From: a virus
DNA length: 64,000 nt
Virus record (IMG/VR): IMGVR_UViG_3300037225_000138
Location: 1 to 64,000 of that record
Reading direction: 5' to 3' (one strand)
Below are positions 17,792-25,853 of this stretch, in pieces. How positions within the stretch are numbered: position 1 is the stretch's first letter; the number at the start of each line of letters is the position of its first letter. The position numbers and the translations under genes were made by a program. The notes under the pieces are model-generated. The model saw nothing but the letters and a program-made list of their open reading frames with translations. It was not told where the DNA came from and did no database searches.

Positions 17792-18895
17792 ATGAGAAGT
17801 GATTTAATAATAACAAGGATACCTCCTCACACTCCTGCTTGGTTTGATTACCGTAGGTCAGGAATAGGAGGAAGTGAGATGAGTACGGTACTCGGCTTGA
17901 ATAAATACGATACAGTAACCCGAACTTTTTATGAAAAAATAGGTTCAGTCGAGCCACGGCAAATGGACAATGCGAAGATGTTTTTTGGTCGATATATGGA
18001 GGATAACATTGCCGAACTCTGGAAATACTACGATGGAACTTCTGAAGGATGGATAGAGAATTACAAGAACAAAAAGATAATTCGTGATTGTAGGGCCGTA
18101 AATGGGTTTGTGGTCAATCCTGCTTATCCGTGGTTATTTGGGTCCTTTGACCGGGTACAAAACATTAAAGGTGGTATTAACCTTCTTACGGGAGAAAAAC
18201 TAAAGACAGAAGCGGTGCTTGAAATCAAAACACTTTCTTACTGGAGTTCTCAAATGTGGGCTGATGGGATTCCAATTAGTTATCTGATCCAGATTCATGT
18301 TTATATGATAATCCTTGAGACAAGTTATGCGGAAATAGCCATACTCAAGGATGGAAATATGTTCGAAGTGGAGAAATACACGAGGGATGACAGTCTTTGT
18401 CAGAGAATCATTGACATAAGTAAGAGTTTTTGGGAAAATCGTGTTTTACCCGCAAAAGAAGCGTTTTCCAAGAAGCAGGAGGCAGAGAGGGCAGGTAACA
18501 TCTCTGAGATGGAGAAATGGGATGCAGAAATAGTTCGTTATGAGCCTGAACCCGATAATTCAGAATCCTACACTGAGTTCATGTCAGAAAGATTCTTGAA
18601 AGAGCGTCAATATGTCGAAGGGAACATCGAACTATACGATCTCTGCAAGAAAGATAAGGTGCTCAATGGCATCAAGGGTATTATTGATGATGAGAGAACA
18701 GGGATTAAGAACATCCTGATAAAAACCTTAACACAAGCCGGAGCCGAACAGATTGACTTCGGCAAGCTGGGGACCGCGGATTGGTCCGAACGCAAGGGAG
18801 CCAAGAACAGAACGTTCAACAATAGAATAAAGGAGAAACCAACGGACGATCAGTTAATGAATGAGTTCAAGAAAATTGATTTAGACTGTTATTAA
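17792..18895 (+). CDS. YqaJ-type viral recombinase exonuclease
   Basis: A 367-residue protein with RRSGIGGSEMSTVLGLNKY at about residues 20-38, GRYMEDNIAELW, GSFDRV and EIKTLSYWSSQMWADGIPISYLIQIHVYM. These are the motifs of the lambda-exonuclease/YqaJ PD-(D/E)xK fold: the GGS helix, the D..ExK core and the Q..Y helix. It would resect double-stranded DNA 5' to 3', leaving single strands for the RecT-type protein coded 2.8 kb downstream (21711). The pair forms a standard phage recombination system. Catalytic residues appear intact. Confidence 0.85.
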   Translation: MRSDLIITRIPPHTPAWFDYRRSGIGGSEMSTVLGLNKYDTVTRTFYEKIGSVEPRQMDNAKMFFGRYMEDNIAELWKYYDGTSEGWIENYKNKKIIRDCRAVNGFVVNPAYPWLFGSFDRVQNIKGGINLLTGEKLKTEAVLEIKTLSYWSSQMWADGIPISYLIQIHVYMIILETSYAEIAILKDGNMFEVEKYTRDDSLCQRIIDISKSFWENRVLPAKEAFSKKQEAERAGNISEMEKWDAEIVRYEPEPDNSESYTEFMSERFLKERQYVEGNIELYDLCKKDKVLNGIKGIIDDERTGIKNILIKTLTQAGAEQIDFGKLGTADWSERKGAKNRTFNNRIKEKPTDDQLMNEFKKIDLDCY

Positions 18896-18896
18896 A

Positions 18897-19136
18897 ATGA
18901 AGAACATAGAAATAGAATTTGTTATAAACGAGAATCATTTAAAAGTCAATGATATTGTTTTATTCCCCGATAATCAAAGGGTGCTGATTGTTGATAATAA
19001 TAAAAATGGCATTTATTATGAGATTACAGCATATCCTTTTCCTATATCGAAATATTGGATTGTTGCAATGATAAGATTTGCTTGGATAAAAGTAAGATAC
19101 TCATTGATTAAGTTATGGAGAAAGACAGGGTTGTAA
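18897..19136 (+). CDS. Unknown small protein
   Basis: A 79-residue protein. Residues 13-30 (NHLKVNDIVLFPDNQRVLIV) look like a small beta-barrel, followed by a hydrophobic, aromatic C-terminal half (PISKYWIVAMIRFAWIKV) ending in basic residues; it may touch the membrane. It starts one base after the nuclease stop and overlaps the next gene by 22 bases. No family recognised. Confidence 0.5.
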   Translation: MKNIEIEFVINENHLKVNDIVLFPDNQRVLIVDNNKNGIYYEITAYPFPISKYWIVAMIRFAWIKVRYSLIKLWRKTGL

Positions 19137-19450
19137 ACAAGGTTATCAGGGACATGAAGGCATTTGAGATACTCCAAGAAGGCAAGGAGGGGGAGGCCCG
19201 GATATTAGTAAATGCCGTATGGGTGGCAGCGCACGAACATACAATAAAGGAATTATTGGCACATAATAAAAAAGCAGTCATTCAATTTAATCAGGAGGGG
19301 CAAGAGATGGCTTCTTACCCCTCTATAATAGAAGCTGCATTAGCGAATCATTGTAGCAGGGATGTTGTGGATGATTCAATTACAGGGAGAGTACCATTTA
19401 CCAGGAAGGGAAAATATTATTTTAGATACGCAGATAATGTCAAGGCTTAA
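19115..19450 (+). CDS. Unknown phage protein
   Basis: A 111-residue acidic protein with ARILVNAVWVAAHEHTIKELLAHNKKAVIQF in the middle; no motif recognised. Its start overlaps the preceding gene and its end overlaps the next, so it belongs to a compact operon. Confidence 0.5.
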   Translation: MEKDRVVNKVIRDMKAFEILQEGKEGEARILVNAVWVAAHEHTIKELLAHNKKAVIQFNQEGQEMASYPSIIEAALANHCSRDVVDDSITGRVPFTRKGKYYFRYADNVKA

Positions 19451-19676
19451 AACATACTGTGAGGTCACTATTGATACAGGGGAAGTGGATGATGAGGGCA
19501 ATGAGATATACCAGAAGGATTATTACTTTTTGCTTCATTGGGGCATCCGTTATGACATAGTAAGCGACCAGGCAGTGAGTTATACGGTAGGAATCATGCA
19601 GAATGTCAAGACAGGACAGATCGAACTGCACGAACCTACGTCAATTAGAATTATTGGAAACGAAATAAAAGAGTAA
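19437..19676 (+). CDS. Unknown small beta-rich protein
   Basis: A 79-residue protein, mostly predicted beta strands (TYCEVTIDTGEVDDEGNEIY, YYFLLHWGIRYDIV). ATG 19437 is chosen since it lies just inside the end of the preceding gene; an ATG at 19362 would overlap that gene by 89 bases. No family recognised. Confidence 0.5.
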   Translation: MSRLKTYCEVTIDTGEVDDEGNEIYQKDYYFLLHWGIRYDIVSDQAVSYTVGIMQNVKTGQIELHEPTSIRIIGNEIKE

Positions 19677-19689
19677 GACTACGATAAAA

Positions 19690-19965
19690 ATGCTTAATGA
19701 TTTTGTAAAAACGCCAATTCCTGTTACGGAAGCTTTATTGAAATATGAAACATTTGTTGGATCAATACTTGAACCTTGTTGTGGAGATGGCGCTATTGCA
19801 AATGTTTTAAAACAGCAATACATCGTTGATTGTTCAGATAAAATTGATTGGGTTGAAACGAAACTTGGATGGTTGTTTGCTTGGTATATATGGGATAAGG
19901 AATATTCTGGCGATGTTATTGTGAAGAGAATTGATTATAAACAATCTCAAAATAAGTTGTTCTAA
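19690..19965 (+). pseudogene. DNA methyltransferase fragment (motif I only)
   Basis: A 91-residue frame beginning FVKTPIPVTEALLKYETFVGSILEPCCGDGAIANVL. The EPCCGDGAIA part is motif I (AdoMet-binding) of N6-adenine DNA methyltransferases and TPIPVTEALL fits just before it. The catalytic (D/N)PP(Y/W) motif and the rest of the domain are missing; the frame ends after 91 residues. It is therefore a decayed or trimmed gene, or a reduced AdoMet-binding protein. Families with this start are usually 150-250 residues. A second methyltransferase remnant lies at 34669. Confidence 0.65.
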
Positions 19966-19991
19966 AAAATATAGTAAAAAATAAATTAAGA

Positions 19992-20411
19992 ATGACAGAG
20001 ATTAAATTAATTGTGTTGGGTGAGCCTAAAGCACAGGCAAGGCATAGGCATTTTACACGTGGTACGTTTTCGGGTACCTATGATCCTTCAAAAGACAAGA
20101 AGGAGACCTTTGCCAGTATTCTTCAAAGCCAAGCCCCAAAAGAGCCTATTTCTGACCCGATAGCCTTGGAGTTGGTGTTCTACATGTCCAGACCCCGGAA
20201 TCATTACGGTAGTGGCAAGAAACAAGGGATTTTAAAGGATTCAGCACCGGAGTATCATTCAGGTCGTCCTGATCTCGATAATTTAACCAAATTTGTGCAG
20301 GATAGCTTGAATAAGATATTCTATCGGGATGACAGCCTAATATGCCAACTGACAGCAGAAAAGAAATACTCGGAAAATCCGAGAACAGAGATAACTATAA
20401 CAATAATTTAA
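19992..20411 (+). CDS. rusA: RusA-family Holliday junction resolvase
   Basis: A 139-residue protein with GRPDLDNLTKFVQDSLNKIF (D94, D96 and N97) followed by YRDDSLI, the metal-binding aspartate motif of RusA endonucleases, and LIVLGEPKAQARHR at the N-terminus. Length fits the family. RusA dimers cut four-way junctions made during recombination or replication; here it sits between the YqaJ and RecT genes. The reading frame ends in ITITII, typical of the last strand. Confidence 0.85.
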   Translation: MTEIKLIVLGEPKAQARHRHFTRGTFSGTYDPSKDKKETFASILQSQAPKEPISDPIALELVFYMSRPRNHYGSGKKQGILKDSAPEYHSGRPDLDNLTKFVQDSLNKIFYRDDSLICQLTAEKKYSENPRTEITITII

Positions 20412-20422
20412 CAACTAAAAAC

Positions 20423-20737
20423 ATGTCACAAAACAAGCAAGAACCAAATTTAACTATGTCAGGCAAAGTTCTTTGTCTGGGTATGCCAGAGGATTACCAA
20501 GCAAAGAATGGCACGACAAAAACAACGAGAATCATCACATTGGAAGTATTTCACGGCGGCACTTATGCTGATGAGATACCTTTTGAGTTTAACCAGGTTA
20601 ATATGAAGTCCCTCCAAGACATCAAAGAGGGTGAATGGGTGACAATTAATTTTCAACTCAGATCGAACAAGAGTGTTAAGGATGGCAGAACGAGATACTA
20701 TCCGAGGCTGGAGGGATTAACCTGCATAAAAGGGTAA
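20423..20737 (+). CDS. DUF3127-like OB-fold protein, probable single-strand DNA-binding accessory
   Basis: A 104-residue protein: SGKVLCLGMPEDYQAKNGTTKTTRIITLEV, then DEIPFEF...IKEGEWVTINFQL, and a last strand ending LEGLTCIK. This strand pattern matches the DUF3127 family of Bacteroidetes and their phages, which has an OB-type fold. Placement between RusA and RecT suggests single-strand DNA binding. ATG 20423 follows an A-rich leader and avoids overlap with rusA; the frame is open to 20342. Confidence 0.65.
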   Translation: MSQNKQEPNLTMSGKVLCLGMPEDYQAKNGTTKTTRIITLEVFHGGTYADEIPFEFNQVNMKSLQDIKEGEWVTINFQLRSNKSVKDGRTRYYPRLEGLTCIKG

Positions 20738-20741
20738 AGAC

Positions 20742-20987
20742 ATGAAAGCAAAAAAGAAAATAGCTATTGATATGAGCTCAATCAGTAGCCTTACGATAGG
20801 AGGGCATAAGATTGCTCCTATGGAGATAATAAATGAAATGGTAAGAACAGGAATACTTTTATACGATGGTAAAAGAGGGAACGCACCCGTTCTCTTGGAT
20901 GCCAATGCTGATATAAAGCTCTTTGATAGCAATTCAGAAGAGGGTCGTAAATTTATGGAAGATTTTGCAAAACATCTTAAAGAATAA
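20742..20987 (+). CDS. Unknown small protein
   Basis: An 81-residue protein. A basic start (MKAKKKIAIDM) leads to SLTIGGHKIAPMEIINEMVRTGILLYDG and an acidic helical end. No family recognised. It lies four bases after the OB-fold gene, in the replication/recombination run. Confidence 0.45.
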   Translation: MKAKKKIAIDMSSISSLTIGGHKIAPMEIINEMVRTGILLYDGKRGNAPVLLDANADIKLFDSNSEEGRKFMEDFAKHLKE

Positions 20988-20989
20988 TT

Positions 20990-21334
20990 ATGAACGCACA
21001 AACAGAAATGGTATTTCACGACAGTGTGCCATTGGAGGAAGAAAAACTCCCTGAGGCAAGGGCAAAAGCAACCAAGCAGAAGGATATCATATTGGAGATA
21101 TTCAAAGGGAAACCAAATTATGCCTGGACTCCTTATGATGTTCTATCAGCCATGGAAAAATATGGCATTCCGATGCTCATTACCTCAATAAGAAGGAGTA
21201 TTACCGATCTGACAAAAGAAGGAAAATTGATCAAGTGTGACTATTCAGATCGGAAAGAAGGGAAGTATGGGACCACGAACAGAACGTGGCGATATAACAG
21301 CGAATACATTGAACCTTTAAATCCAAAAAAATGA
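20990..21334 (+). CDS. Winged-helix protein
   Basis: A 114-residue protein. Residues about 24-100 (KQKDIILEIFKGKPNYAWTPYDVLSAM...ITSIRRSITDLTKEGKLIKC) have the spacing of a winged helix with recognition helix near TSIRRSITDL, and end in TNRTWRYN. It is typical of small phage DNA-binding proteins. It overlaps the next gene by four bases. Target unknown. Confidence 0.6.
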   Translation: MNAQTEMVFHDSVPLEEEKLPEARAKATKQKDIILEIFKGKPNYAWTPYDVLSAMEKYGIPMLITSIRRSITDLTKEGKLIKCDYSDRKEGKYGTTNRTWRYNSEYIEPLNPKK

Positions 21335-21705
21335 AAATATTAAGTTGGTTATTTAAGAACAAACCTCCTTATAATGTAGGAGATAAAGTATGTTTAGATA
21401 AATGGAAGGTTTTAGATTTCCCTGAATTTGTCAAATGGTATGGATTCTCTAATCACGTAGTTAACAAGATAAAGAGAGGTCCATTAAAGGCAGGTGGATG
21501 GCTTGTTTATCTTGATAGAGATAATATTTGTGGATTATATTCTAATTATTTTAAGTTCTCGTGCAGAAAGGATACCCTATCAGAAGAAAAAAGAGGGGAG
21601 GGAAGTTATTTTGATAAACGATTATTCCGTTTTATTGTGCCTCGCAGTATGGATGGATGTGATGAGGAAATTTCAGATTTAATTAAACCATTAAATAAAA
21701 AATAG
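21331..21705 (+). CDS. Unknown phage protein
   Basis: A 124-residue basic, aromatic protein starting MKILSWLFKNKPPYNVGDKV; the KPPYNVGDKVCL segment looks like a small beta-barrel entry. No enzyme motif. It sits between the winged-helix and recT genes (overlap of four bases upstream, five-base gap downstream). Confidence 0.45.
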   Translation: MKILSWLFKNKPPYNVGDKVCLDKWKVLDFPEFVKWYGFSNHVVNKIKRGPLKAGGWLVYLDRDNICGLYSNYFKFSCRKDTLSEEKRGEGSYFDKRLFRFIVPRSMDGCDEEISDLIKPLNKK

Positions 21706-21710
21706 AAAAC

Positions 21711-23333
21711 ATGGAAAACGAATTAGTAGCAAAAGCAGAAGGATCAGCGATGACAAAATTCAGATCCTTATTAAGTCAGGATGTCATAAAGAAAAAATTT
21801 GAGGAAGCACTCGGGAAAAAAGCTCCAATGTTTGTGAGTAATCTCACGACTATTATGAGTGGAAGTGCGGAACTTCAAAAATGCGATCAGATGAGCGTAA
21901 TATCATCTGCACTAATGGCAGCAAGTATGGACTTACCTCTTACTCCGGGACTTGGATTTGCAGGGATTGTTCCTTACTTTGATGGACCATCACAGTTAAT
22001 GAAAGCCCAATTTCAGGTAATGAAAAAGGGATTTATTCAGCTTGCACAGAGAACAGGTCTCTTTAAGATCATAAATGTATCAGAGGTTTATGAAGGAGAA
22101 CTTAAAAGCCACAATAAATTTACCGGAGAATATATTTTTGATGAGACAGGCAAGAAATCTGATAATGTCATCGGATATGTTTCTTATTTCCGGCTTATCA
22201 ATGGTTTTGAGAAGTATTATTACATGCCTATTGAGAAACTGGATATTCACGCCAAGAGATACAGCAAATCATTTCAGAGAGGCAAGGGCAAGTGGACAGA
22301 CAAGGAAGAGGGTGGTTATGAACAAATGTGCGAAAAAACGGTTCTTAAACTTAATCTTTCGACTTATGCTCCTCTTTCTGTGGACATCAATATGATGAAT
22401 GCTATTGTTTATGACCAGGCAGAAATCAGGGATGTTGAGGGGAAAGATTTCGATTATGTGGATAATGAGGAATCCCATAAACTTGAAGAAAAGGACACAA
22501 TAACCACAGAGGCAGGAAAGACAATCATTGTCAATAAAACCGATGCTTCCAAGTCTGAAGGTAGGACAACAAGAGCTACGAGTAAGATCAATCCTGATAA
22601 GTTCGCTGATAATAAGAACATTCAGGATGCAGAGATTATCCCTTCAATTCCGGTTAAAGAAGAACCTCCTATCAAAGCAAACAGGGGGTCTGGAGAATAC
22701 ATGAATGGAGTTAAGGTCATCAGGGATGAGGCAAAGAACATACTTAATCAAGATGAAATCGAGAAGGGAGACACTTCAAAGGATGTATTTCCTGAGAAAA
22801 AAGCGGGTGCATTTACCGAGGGTGATCTTATGGACATGAAAGTGGAGGATCTTCTTAAAATCGTCAATGATGACATGGACATGATGGAAGCCATGAACCT
22901 AATACCCGGGAAGAACACGAATAAGAAGCTCAGGGGAATTATCTTGGCTCATCAGGAGGAAAGGCTTACTGAATATACTGCACCCTTCCTGGATAAAGAA
23001 ACAGGGGAAATTAAGGATGATAAAATGAATACAACTGGAGAACCAACAATTTTCGGTGAACCATCGGGAACTGCAGACATCAAACCTCTGGAGAAAAAAG
23101 GAGGAAATAAGTATAATATTGAGGTTCCTGAGTTCGACAAGGGGCAATCCCGGGAATTTAGCACAACAAAATCTCTCTTCAATAAGTTGATGGGTGTCGA
23201 GCCTCAGATAACAACTCCGAGATACATGACTCTTGCCGAGAAATTGGGATTGCTTACAAAATATCCTGATAAGGAGACTTTCGTAAAACTTGCAAGCACA
23301 TCGGAAATCAATTTGCTATTGAATAGTAATTAA
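21711..23333 (+). CDS. recT: RecT-family single-strand annealing protein with long C-terminal extension
   Basis: A 540-residue protein. Residues about 5-250 carry the RecT core: LTTIMSGSAELQKCDQMSVISSALMAASMDLPLTPGLGFAGIVPY, then QFQVMKKGFIQLAQRTG and YEQMCEKTVLKL. RecT proteins are usually near 270 residues; here a further 280 residues follow, first a Lys/Glu/Asp/Pro-rich linker (250-370) and then two possibly folded segments (370-425 and 495-540). RecT anneals complementary strands produced by the YqaJ nuclease encoded upstream. The extension has no recognised domain and may bind a partner. Confidence 0.85.
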   Translation: MENELVAKAEGSAMTKFRSLLSQDVIKKKFEEALGKKAPMFVSNLTTIMSGSAELQKCDQMSVISSALMAASMDLPLTPGLGFAGIVPYFDGPSQLMKAQFQVMKKGFIQLAQRTGLFKIINVSEVYEGELKSHNKFTGEYIFDETGKKSDNVIGYVSYFRLINGFEKYYYMPIEKLDIHAKRYSKSFQRGKGKWTDKEEGGYEQMCEKTVLKLNLSTYAPLSVDINMMNAIVYDQAEIRDVEGKDFDYVDNEESHKLEEKDTITTEAGKTIIVNKTDASKSEGRTTRATSKINPDKFADNKNIQDAEIIPSIPVKEEPPIKANRGSGEYMNGVKVIRDEAKNILNQDEIEKGDTSKDVFPEKKAGAFTEGDLMDMKVEDLLKIVNDDMDMMEAMNLIPGKNTNKKLRGIILAHQEERLTEYTAPFLDKETGEIKDDKMNTTGEPTIFGEPSGTADIKPLEKKGGNKYNIEVPEFDKGQSREFSTTKSLFNKLMGVEPQITTPRYMTLAEKLGLLTKYPDKETFVKLASTSEINLLLNSN

Positions 23334-23342
23334 CTATCTTTG
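23312..23342 (+). promoter_or_regulatory. Bacteroidetes-type promoter at the end of recT
   Basis: TTTG (23312-23315), 19 bases, TATCTTTG (23335-23342). The -33 element is inside the last codons of recT. Transcription would begin near 23348, giving an 80-base leader with a hairpin before the next gene. Confidence 0.75.
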
Positions 23343-23378
23343 CATCAGACTTCTTGTTTTTACTGGACAACAGAAACT

Positions 23379-23416
23379 AAAGAGCGGATGGCTGAGATAG
23401 CTTGAAGCTCTTTTTT
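23379..23416 (+). terminator. Hairpin with T-tract in the leader (attenuator or small-RNA end)
   Basis: AAAGAGC pairs with GCTCTTT across a 21-base loop and is followed by more T. It lies 15 bases before ATG 23431 and about 30 bases after the predicted start of transcription, so it may end a short RNA or act as an attenuator for the downstream gene. Confidence 0.55.
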
Positions 23417-23430
23417 AATCTCATACAGAA

Positions 23431-23919
23431 ATGGATAACATAATCGAATTACCAAAGCCAAGTGATGTCACTCAGATTATGATTTTCAGGATGCTCTGGC
23501 ATTACTCTGACAGAAAATCATTCTTATCAGGACTATGGTTGCGGGAATACATGGACACACCATTATTCCCGAATTGCTTTGCTCATGTGCTTCCGAAGGG
23601 GATGAATAAATACCCGTATTTTAAATTCTATGCCAAAAACGTGATTTTGCTAAGCCCCGGCGAACACGCCCTCTACGATCAGGGTACAGAAGAGGCTCGC
23701 ATATCATACGCCATAGACTTAGAGGAGAAATCAGGAGGCAAGAACACCGCACGATGGGATAAGATCAAAGCCTTGGAGGATGAATTGCTCAAAGAGTATC
23801 AGAAATGGTTCCCGTCAACACGTGGCATGATGGTAGGGTGTAAATATTCTCTGGCAGAGCAACAGATAATCATTGGAGCTCTCAACCAGGAGTTTTTTGA
23901 TCAGTTAAAAAAGAAATGA
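23431..23919 (+). CDS. HNH-like / NinG-type phage protein
   Basis: A 162-residue protein with NCFAHVLPKGMNKYPYFKFYAKNVILLSPGEHALYD at about residues 46-82. A single C..H, a conserved KG...YP, then N..LL...EH...D is the pattern of HNH-type folds in phage recombination proteins such as NinG. Only part of the metal-binding residues is obvious (His52, His77). The rest is helical. A promoter and a hairpin leader precede it, so it may be expressed differently from recT. Confidence 0.5.
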   Translation: MDNIIELPKPSDVTQIMIFRMLWHYSDRKSFLSGLWLREYMDTPLFPNCFAHVLPKGMNKYPYFKFYAKNVILLSPGEHALYDQGTEEARISYAIDLEEKSGGKNTARWDKIKALEDELLKEYQKWFPSTRGMMVGCKYSLAEQQIIIGALNQEFFDQLKKK

Positions 23920-24056
23920 TGTACGAATGTATCAGGGATCCAGAAGAAGATGATGAGCCGACTCCGGAATCGGATCCTATGGTTATAATGGCAAGACTTG
24001 ATGAGTGGTGGAAGATCGAGGAGAGTCTTAAAGCAAATAAAGAAGGGGCCGAATGA
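23916..24056 (+). CDS. Small acidic protein
   Basis: A 46-residue peptide, MMYECIRDPEEDDEPTPESD followed by an amphipathic helix (MVIMARLDEWWKIEESLKAN). It overlaps the upstream gene by four bases (ATGA), and its stop lies inside the terminator stem, so it is the last gene of the rightward early block. Confidence 0.5.
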   Translation: MMYECIRDPEEDDEPTPESDPMVIMARLDEWWKIEESLKANKEGAE

Positions 24057-24069
24057 AGCCCCTTCTTTT
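24039..24069. terminator. Bidirectional terminator between converging gene blocks
   Basis: An 11-bp perfect stem AAAGAAGGGGC / GCCCCTTCTTT with an eight-base loop (24039-24068), flanked by T on the right and A on the left. It ends the rightward block at 24056 and the leftward block, whose last gene stops at 24068. Confidence 0.9.
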
Positions 24070-24220
24070 AATCATCATATTTCAGTTGAAATAGTTTTTT
24101 GAGTCCTGCAAGCGGATTATTCCTTTCCTTCTCTCTTGCATGCTTACGGGAAATAGTGCCGTGTATTAATCGCAATCTCTTGATATGCGTTTTTTGTTTC
24201 TTTTTATTTTTATATGCCAT
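24068..24220 (-). CDS. Very basic 50-residue protein
   Basis: MAYKNKKKQKTHIKRLRLIH, then a Lys/Arg-rich helix and a hydrophobic LAGLKKLFQLKY end. It is too short for most gene callers but sits in register with a terminator and an upstream neighbour 21 bases away. Charge suggests nucleic-acid binding. No family recognised. Confidence 0.5.
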   Translation of the reverse strand: MAYKNKKKQKTHIKRLRLIHGTISRKHAREKERNNPLAGLKKLFQLKYDD

Positions 24221-24241
24221 AGTATAGTTATTAAGGGTTAA

Positions 24242-24520
24242 TTATTCCATCTCTGGTAAGTTCTCTTTGTCGAGAATAGCCTCCAGTTCTGCTATCTCCC
24301 CGACAGGGACCTCTTTAAATTCCTTCTTTTCGGGGTAATTAGGTGTGCCCTGGCGACAAGCCATGTAAAGCATTCTTTTCTCTGCATAGTGCTGAATGGC
24401 TTCTGCATTGGATATTCTTGCATCAACCAAGATCACCGTTCTGCCATCAACACGTACACTTTTCATCTGTCTGACAGGCATAACGGCTTTTTTCTTGGCA
24501 GGCGTGAATGTGTGGCTCAT
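24242..24520 (-). CDS. Unknown small protein
   Basis: A 92-residue protein with a basic N-terminus (TPAKKKAVMPVRQMKSVRV), a middle VILVDARISNAEAIQHYAEKRMLYMACRQ and an acidic C-terminus. No family recognised. Its start overlaps the stop of the upstream gene by four bases (ATGA), so they are co-translated. Confidence 0.5.
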   Translation of the reverse strand: MSHTFTPAKKKAVMPVRQMKSVRVDGRTVILVDARISNAEAIQHYAEKRMLYMACRQGTPNYPEKKEFKEVPVGEIAELEAILDKENLPEME

Positions 24521-24681
24521 GGTTTTTTAGATTTAGAATATTTAATAGCAAGTCCATGCCGATCTATTTCAGTATTGTAATCAGGATGTTTTTCTGGGAT
24601 GAAAGAAGTGTTATGATATAATACGCGTCCTTTCCTATTCCTAATTACAGTCTCAATAAATAAAAATTTCTGTCGGATCAT
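24517..24681 (-). CDS. Unknown small protein
   Basis: A 54-residue basic protein, MIRQKFLFIETVIRNRKG and so on. ATG at 24681 is preferred since it makes the four-base ATGA overlap seen through this operon; the frame is open to 24711. No family recognised. Confidence 0.45.
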   Translation of the reverse strand: MIRQKFLFIETVIRNRKGRVLYHNTSFIPEKHPDYNTEIDRHGLAIKYSKSKKP

Positions 24682-24905
24682 GGTCTGAAATGATTTATGA
24701 ACATACAACACAGGATAACAATTACAGCTATTATCGCAAATGCGACAATGACATGAAAGATTCGTTTAGCCAGAGGAGGCTCAGGAGGAACAACCCTGCT
24801 ATTAAGCCGGTAGTGAGAACAGGCTTCGCAGATGTAAAGAGTAGTGCTATCATAGTTTTCCAGATAGCTACAAATGACTTTCTTGTTGTACGGACATTTC
24901 ATCAT
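24678..24905 (-). CDS. Small Cys-containing membrane protein
   Basis: A 75-residue protein. The N-terminal half holds paired cysteines (C4...C12 and C29-x2-C32) like a small zinc or disulfide knuckle, and residues about 48-70 (IFHVIVAFAIIAVIVILCCMF) form one membrane helix. It lies between the transglycosylase and a basic protein in the leftward operon. Its job is unknown; a role in envelope or lysis is a guess from context. Confidence 0.45.
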   Translation of the reverse strand: MMKCPYNKKVICSYLENYDSTTLYICEACSHYRLNSRVVPPEPPLAKRIFHVIVAFAIIAVIVILCCMFINHFRP

Positions 24906-24914
24906 AAATTTTAT

Positions 24915-25337
24915 TTAAAGATTTGATTGGATTAATTTCCAGTATTTGATAGTTTTCTTATTCTGCCATCCTTTTTCTCCTCCATTCCAAGAACGTGCTA
25001 CAACTTCCAAGTCCGGGGACTGACAGTAGTACATAAATATCTTTTTTGATATTTCTGGGTTAAAGAGGTCTTTAATCGTGTAGTGCATCCCGTTCTTTTT
25101 GTTGTAGTCCTTCAGCCGGGACTCTCTTATTTGTACTATGCCAAAAGAGTGCTTTTTTAACTGTTTGTCTCCTATTGCATAGGGATTAAAGCCACTCTCA
25201 ACAGCACAAGTCGCATGGAAGAGGGCTTCAAAGGGCATTATTGCTTCTGTCTCTGGGATATACACCGCATGGTTAGGCGGGGCGCTCAGGACGAAGCAAA
25301 AAAAGCTAATTATAAAAGTCAAAGTGATCATTTTCAT
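24915..25337 (-). CDS. Secreted SLT-like lytic transglycosylase
   Basis: A 140-residue protein with an N-terminal signal peptide (KMITLTFIISFFCFVLSAPPNHA) and a domain with ALFHATCAVESGFNPYAIG (E47 the likely catalytic glutamate), SFGIVQIR and VARSWNGGEKGW, the core motifs of soluble lytic transglycosylases. It would cut peptidoglycan in the periplasm. The start is set at 25337 because a leftward terminator (25383-25420) covers the longer frame; 25364 is an alternative. Note it is in the accessory block, far from the lysozyme gene at 57349. Confidence 0.75.
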   Translation of the reverse strand: MKMITLTFIISFFCFVLSAPPNHAVYIPETEAIMPFEALFHATCAVESGFNPYAIGDKQLKKHSFGIVQIRESRLKDYNKKNGMHYTIKDLFNPEISKKIFMYYCQSPDLEVVARSWNGGEKGWQNKKTIKYWKLIQSNL

Positions 25338-25382
25338 CGTTGTATTATTAGTTAATACTCTGTGCATCGTGTTTTTATCAAT

Positions 25383-25420
25383 AAAAAAGACCGGGAAGGA
25401 ACACACAAACCCGCCCGGTC
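25383..25420 (-). terminator. Leftward Rho-independent terminator
   Basis: A perfect 7-bp stem GACCGGG/CCCGGTC with an 18-base loop; read leftward it is followed by TTTTTT. It lies after the gene at 25425-25853 and splits the leftward genes into two transcripts. Confidence 0.85.
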
Positions 25421-25424
25421 CTAA

Positions 25425-25853
25425 TTAGCCCATGTAATTTAATTGGGCGTTTTTATCGTGTTCAATAGCCCATTGATATACCAATAGGCCGGTAATATCT
25501 TTTAAAGTCAAATAAAGCGGTTTGTTCTCTTTCTCGGTCACCATATCCATCCATCGCTGAAAATAGCCACAGAGTTCACGCAAATCATTCCAGGCGTAAA
25601 TTATAAGCCTATTATCCTTGTCATTAATACCAAACGGAGCTTTATAGAGTATTAAAATAACAATCTCATCCATTTCCGACTTATGAACATATTGCCAGGT
25701 CTCCTGGTTGCCATAATTAATGAATCTTTGCAGGGCGTGGATCGGTTCCCGGTCGAGAAGGTCTGCCAGAAAGTCAAGGCAGGAGCAGTCATCATTTGCA
25801 ATTACCCTGATATGTTTTATGGTCCCTGATGTTGCCATTACTTGTTTATTCAT
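25425..25853 (-). CDS. Unknown protein
   Basis: A 142-residue protein with NDDCSCLDFLADLLDREP near the N-terminus and a Trp/Tyr-rich rear (IYAWNDLRELCGYFQRWMDMV). No family recognised. Just upstream (25858-25865, leftward) is TACCTTTG, a -7-like box, but without a good -33 box at the right distance. Confidence 0.5.
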   Translation of the reverse strand: MNKQVMATSGTIKHIRVIANDDCSCLDFLADLLDREPIHALQRFINYGNQETWQYVHKSEMDEIVILILYKAPFGINDKDNRLIIYAWNDLRELCGYFQRWMDMVTEKENKPLYLTLKDITGLLVYQWAIEHDKNAQLNYMG

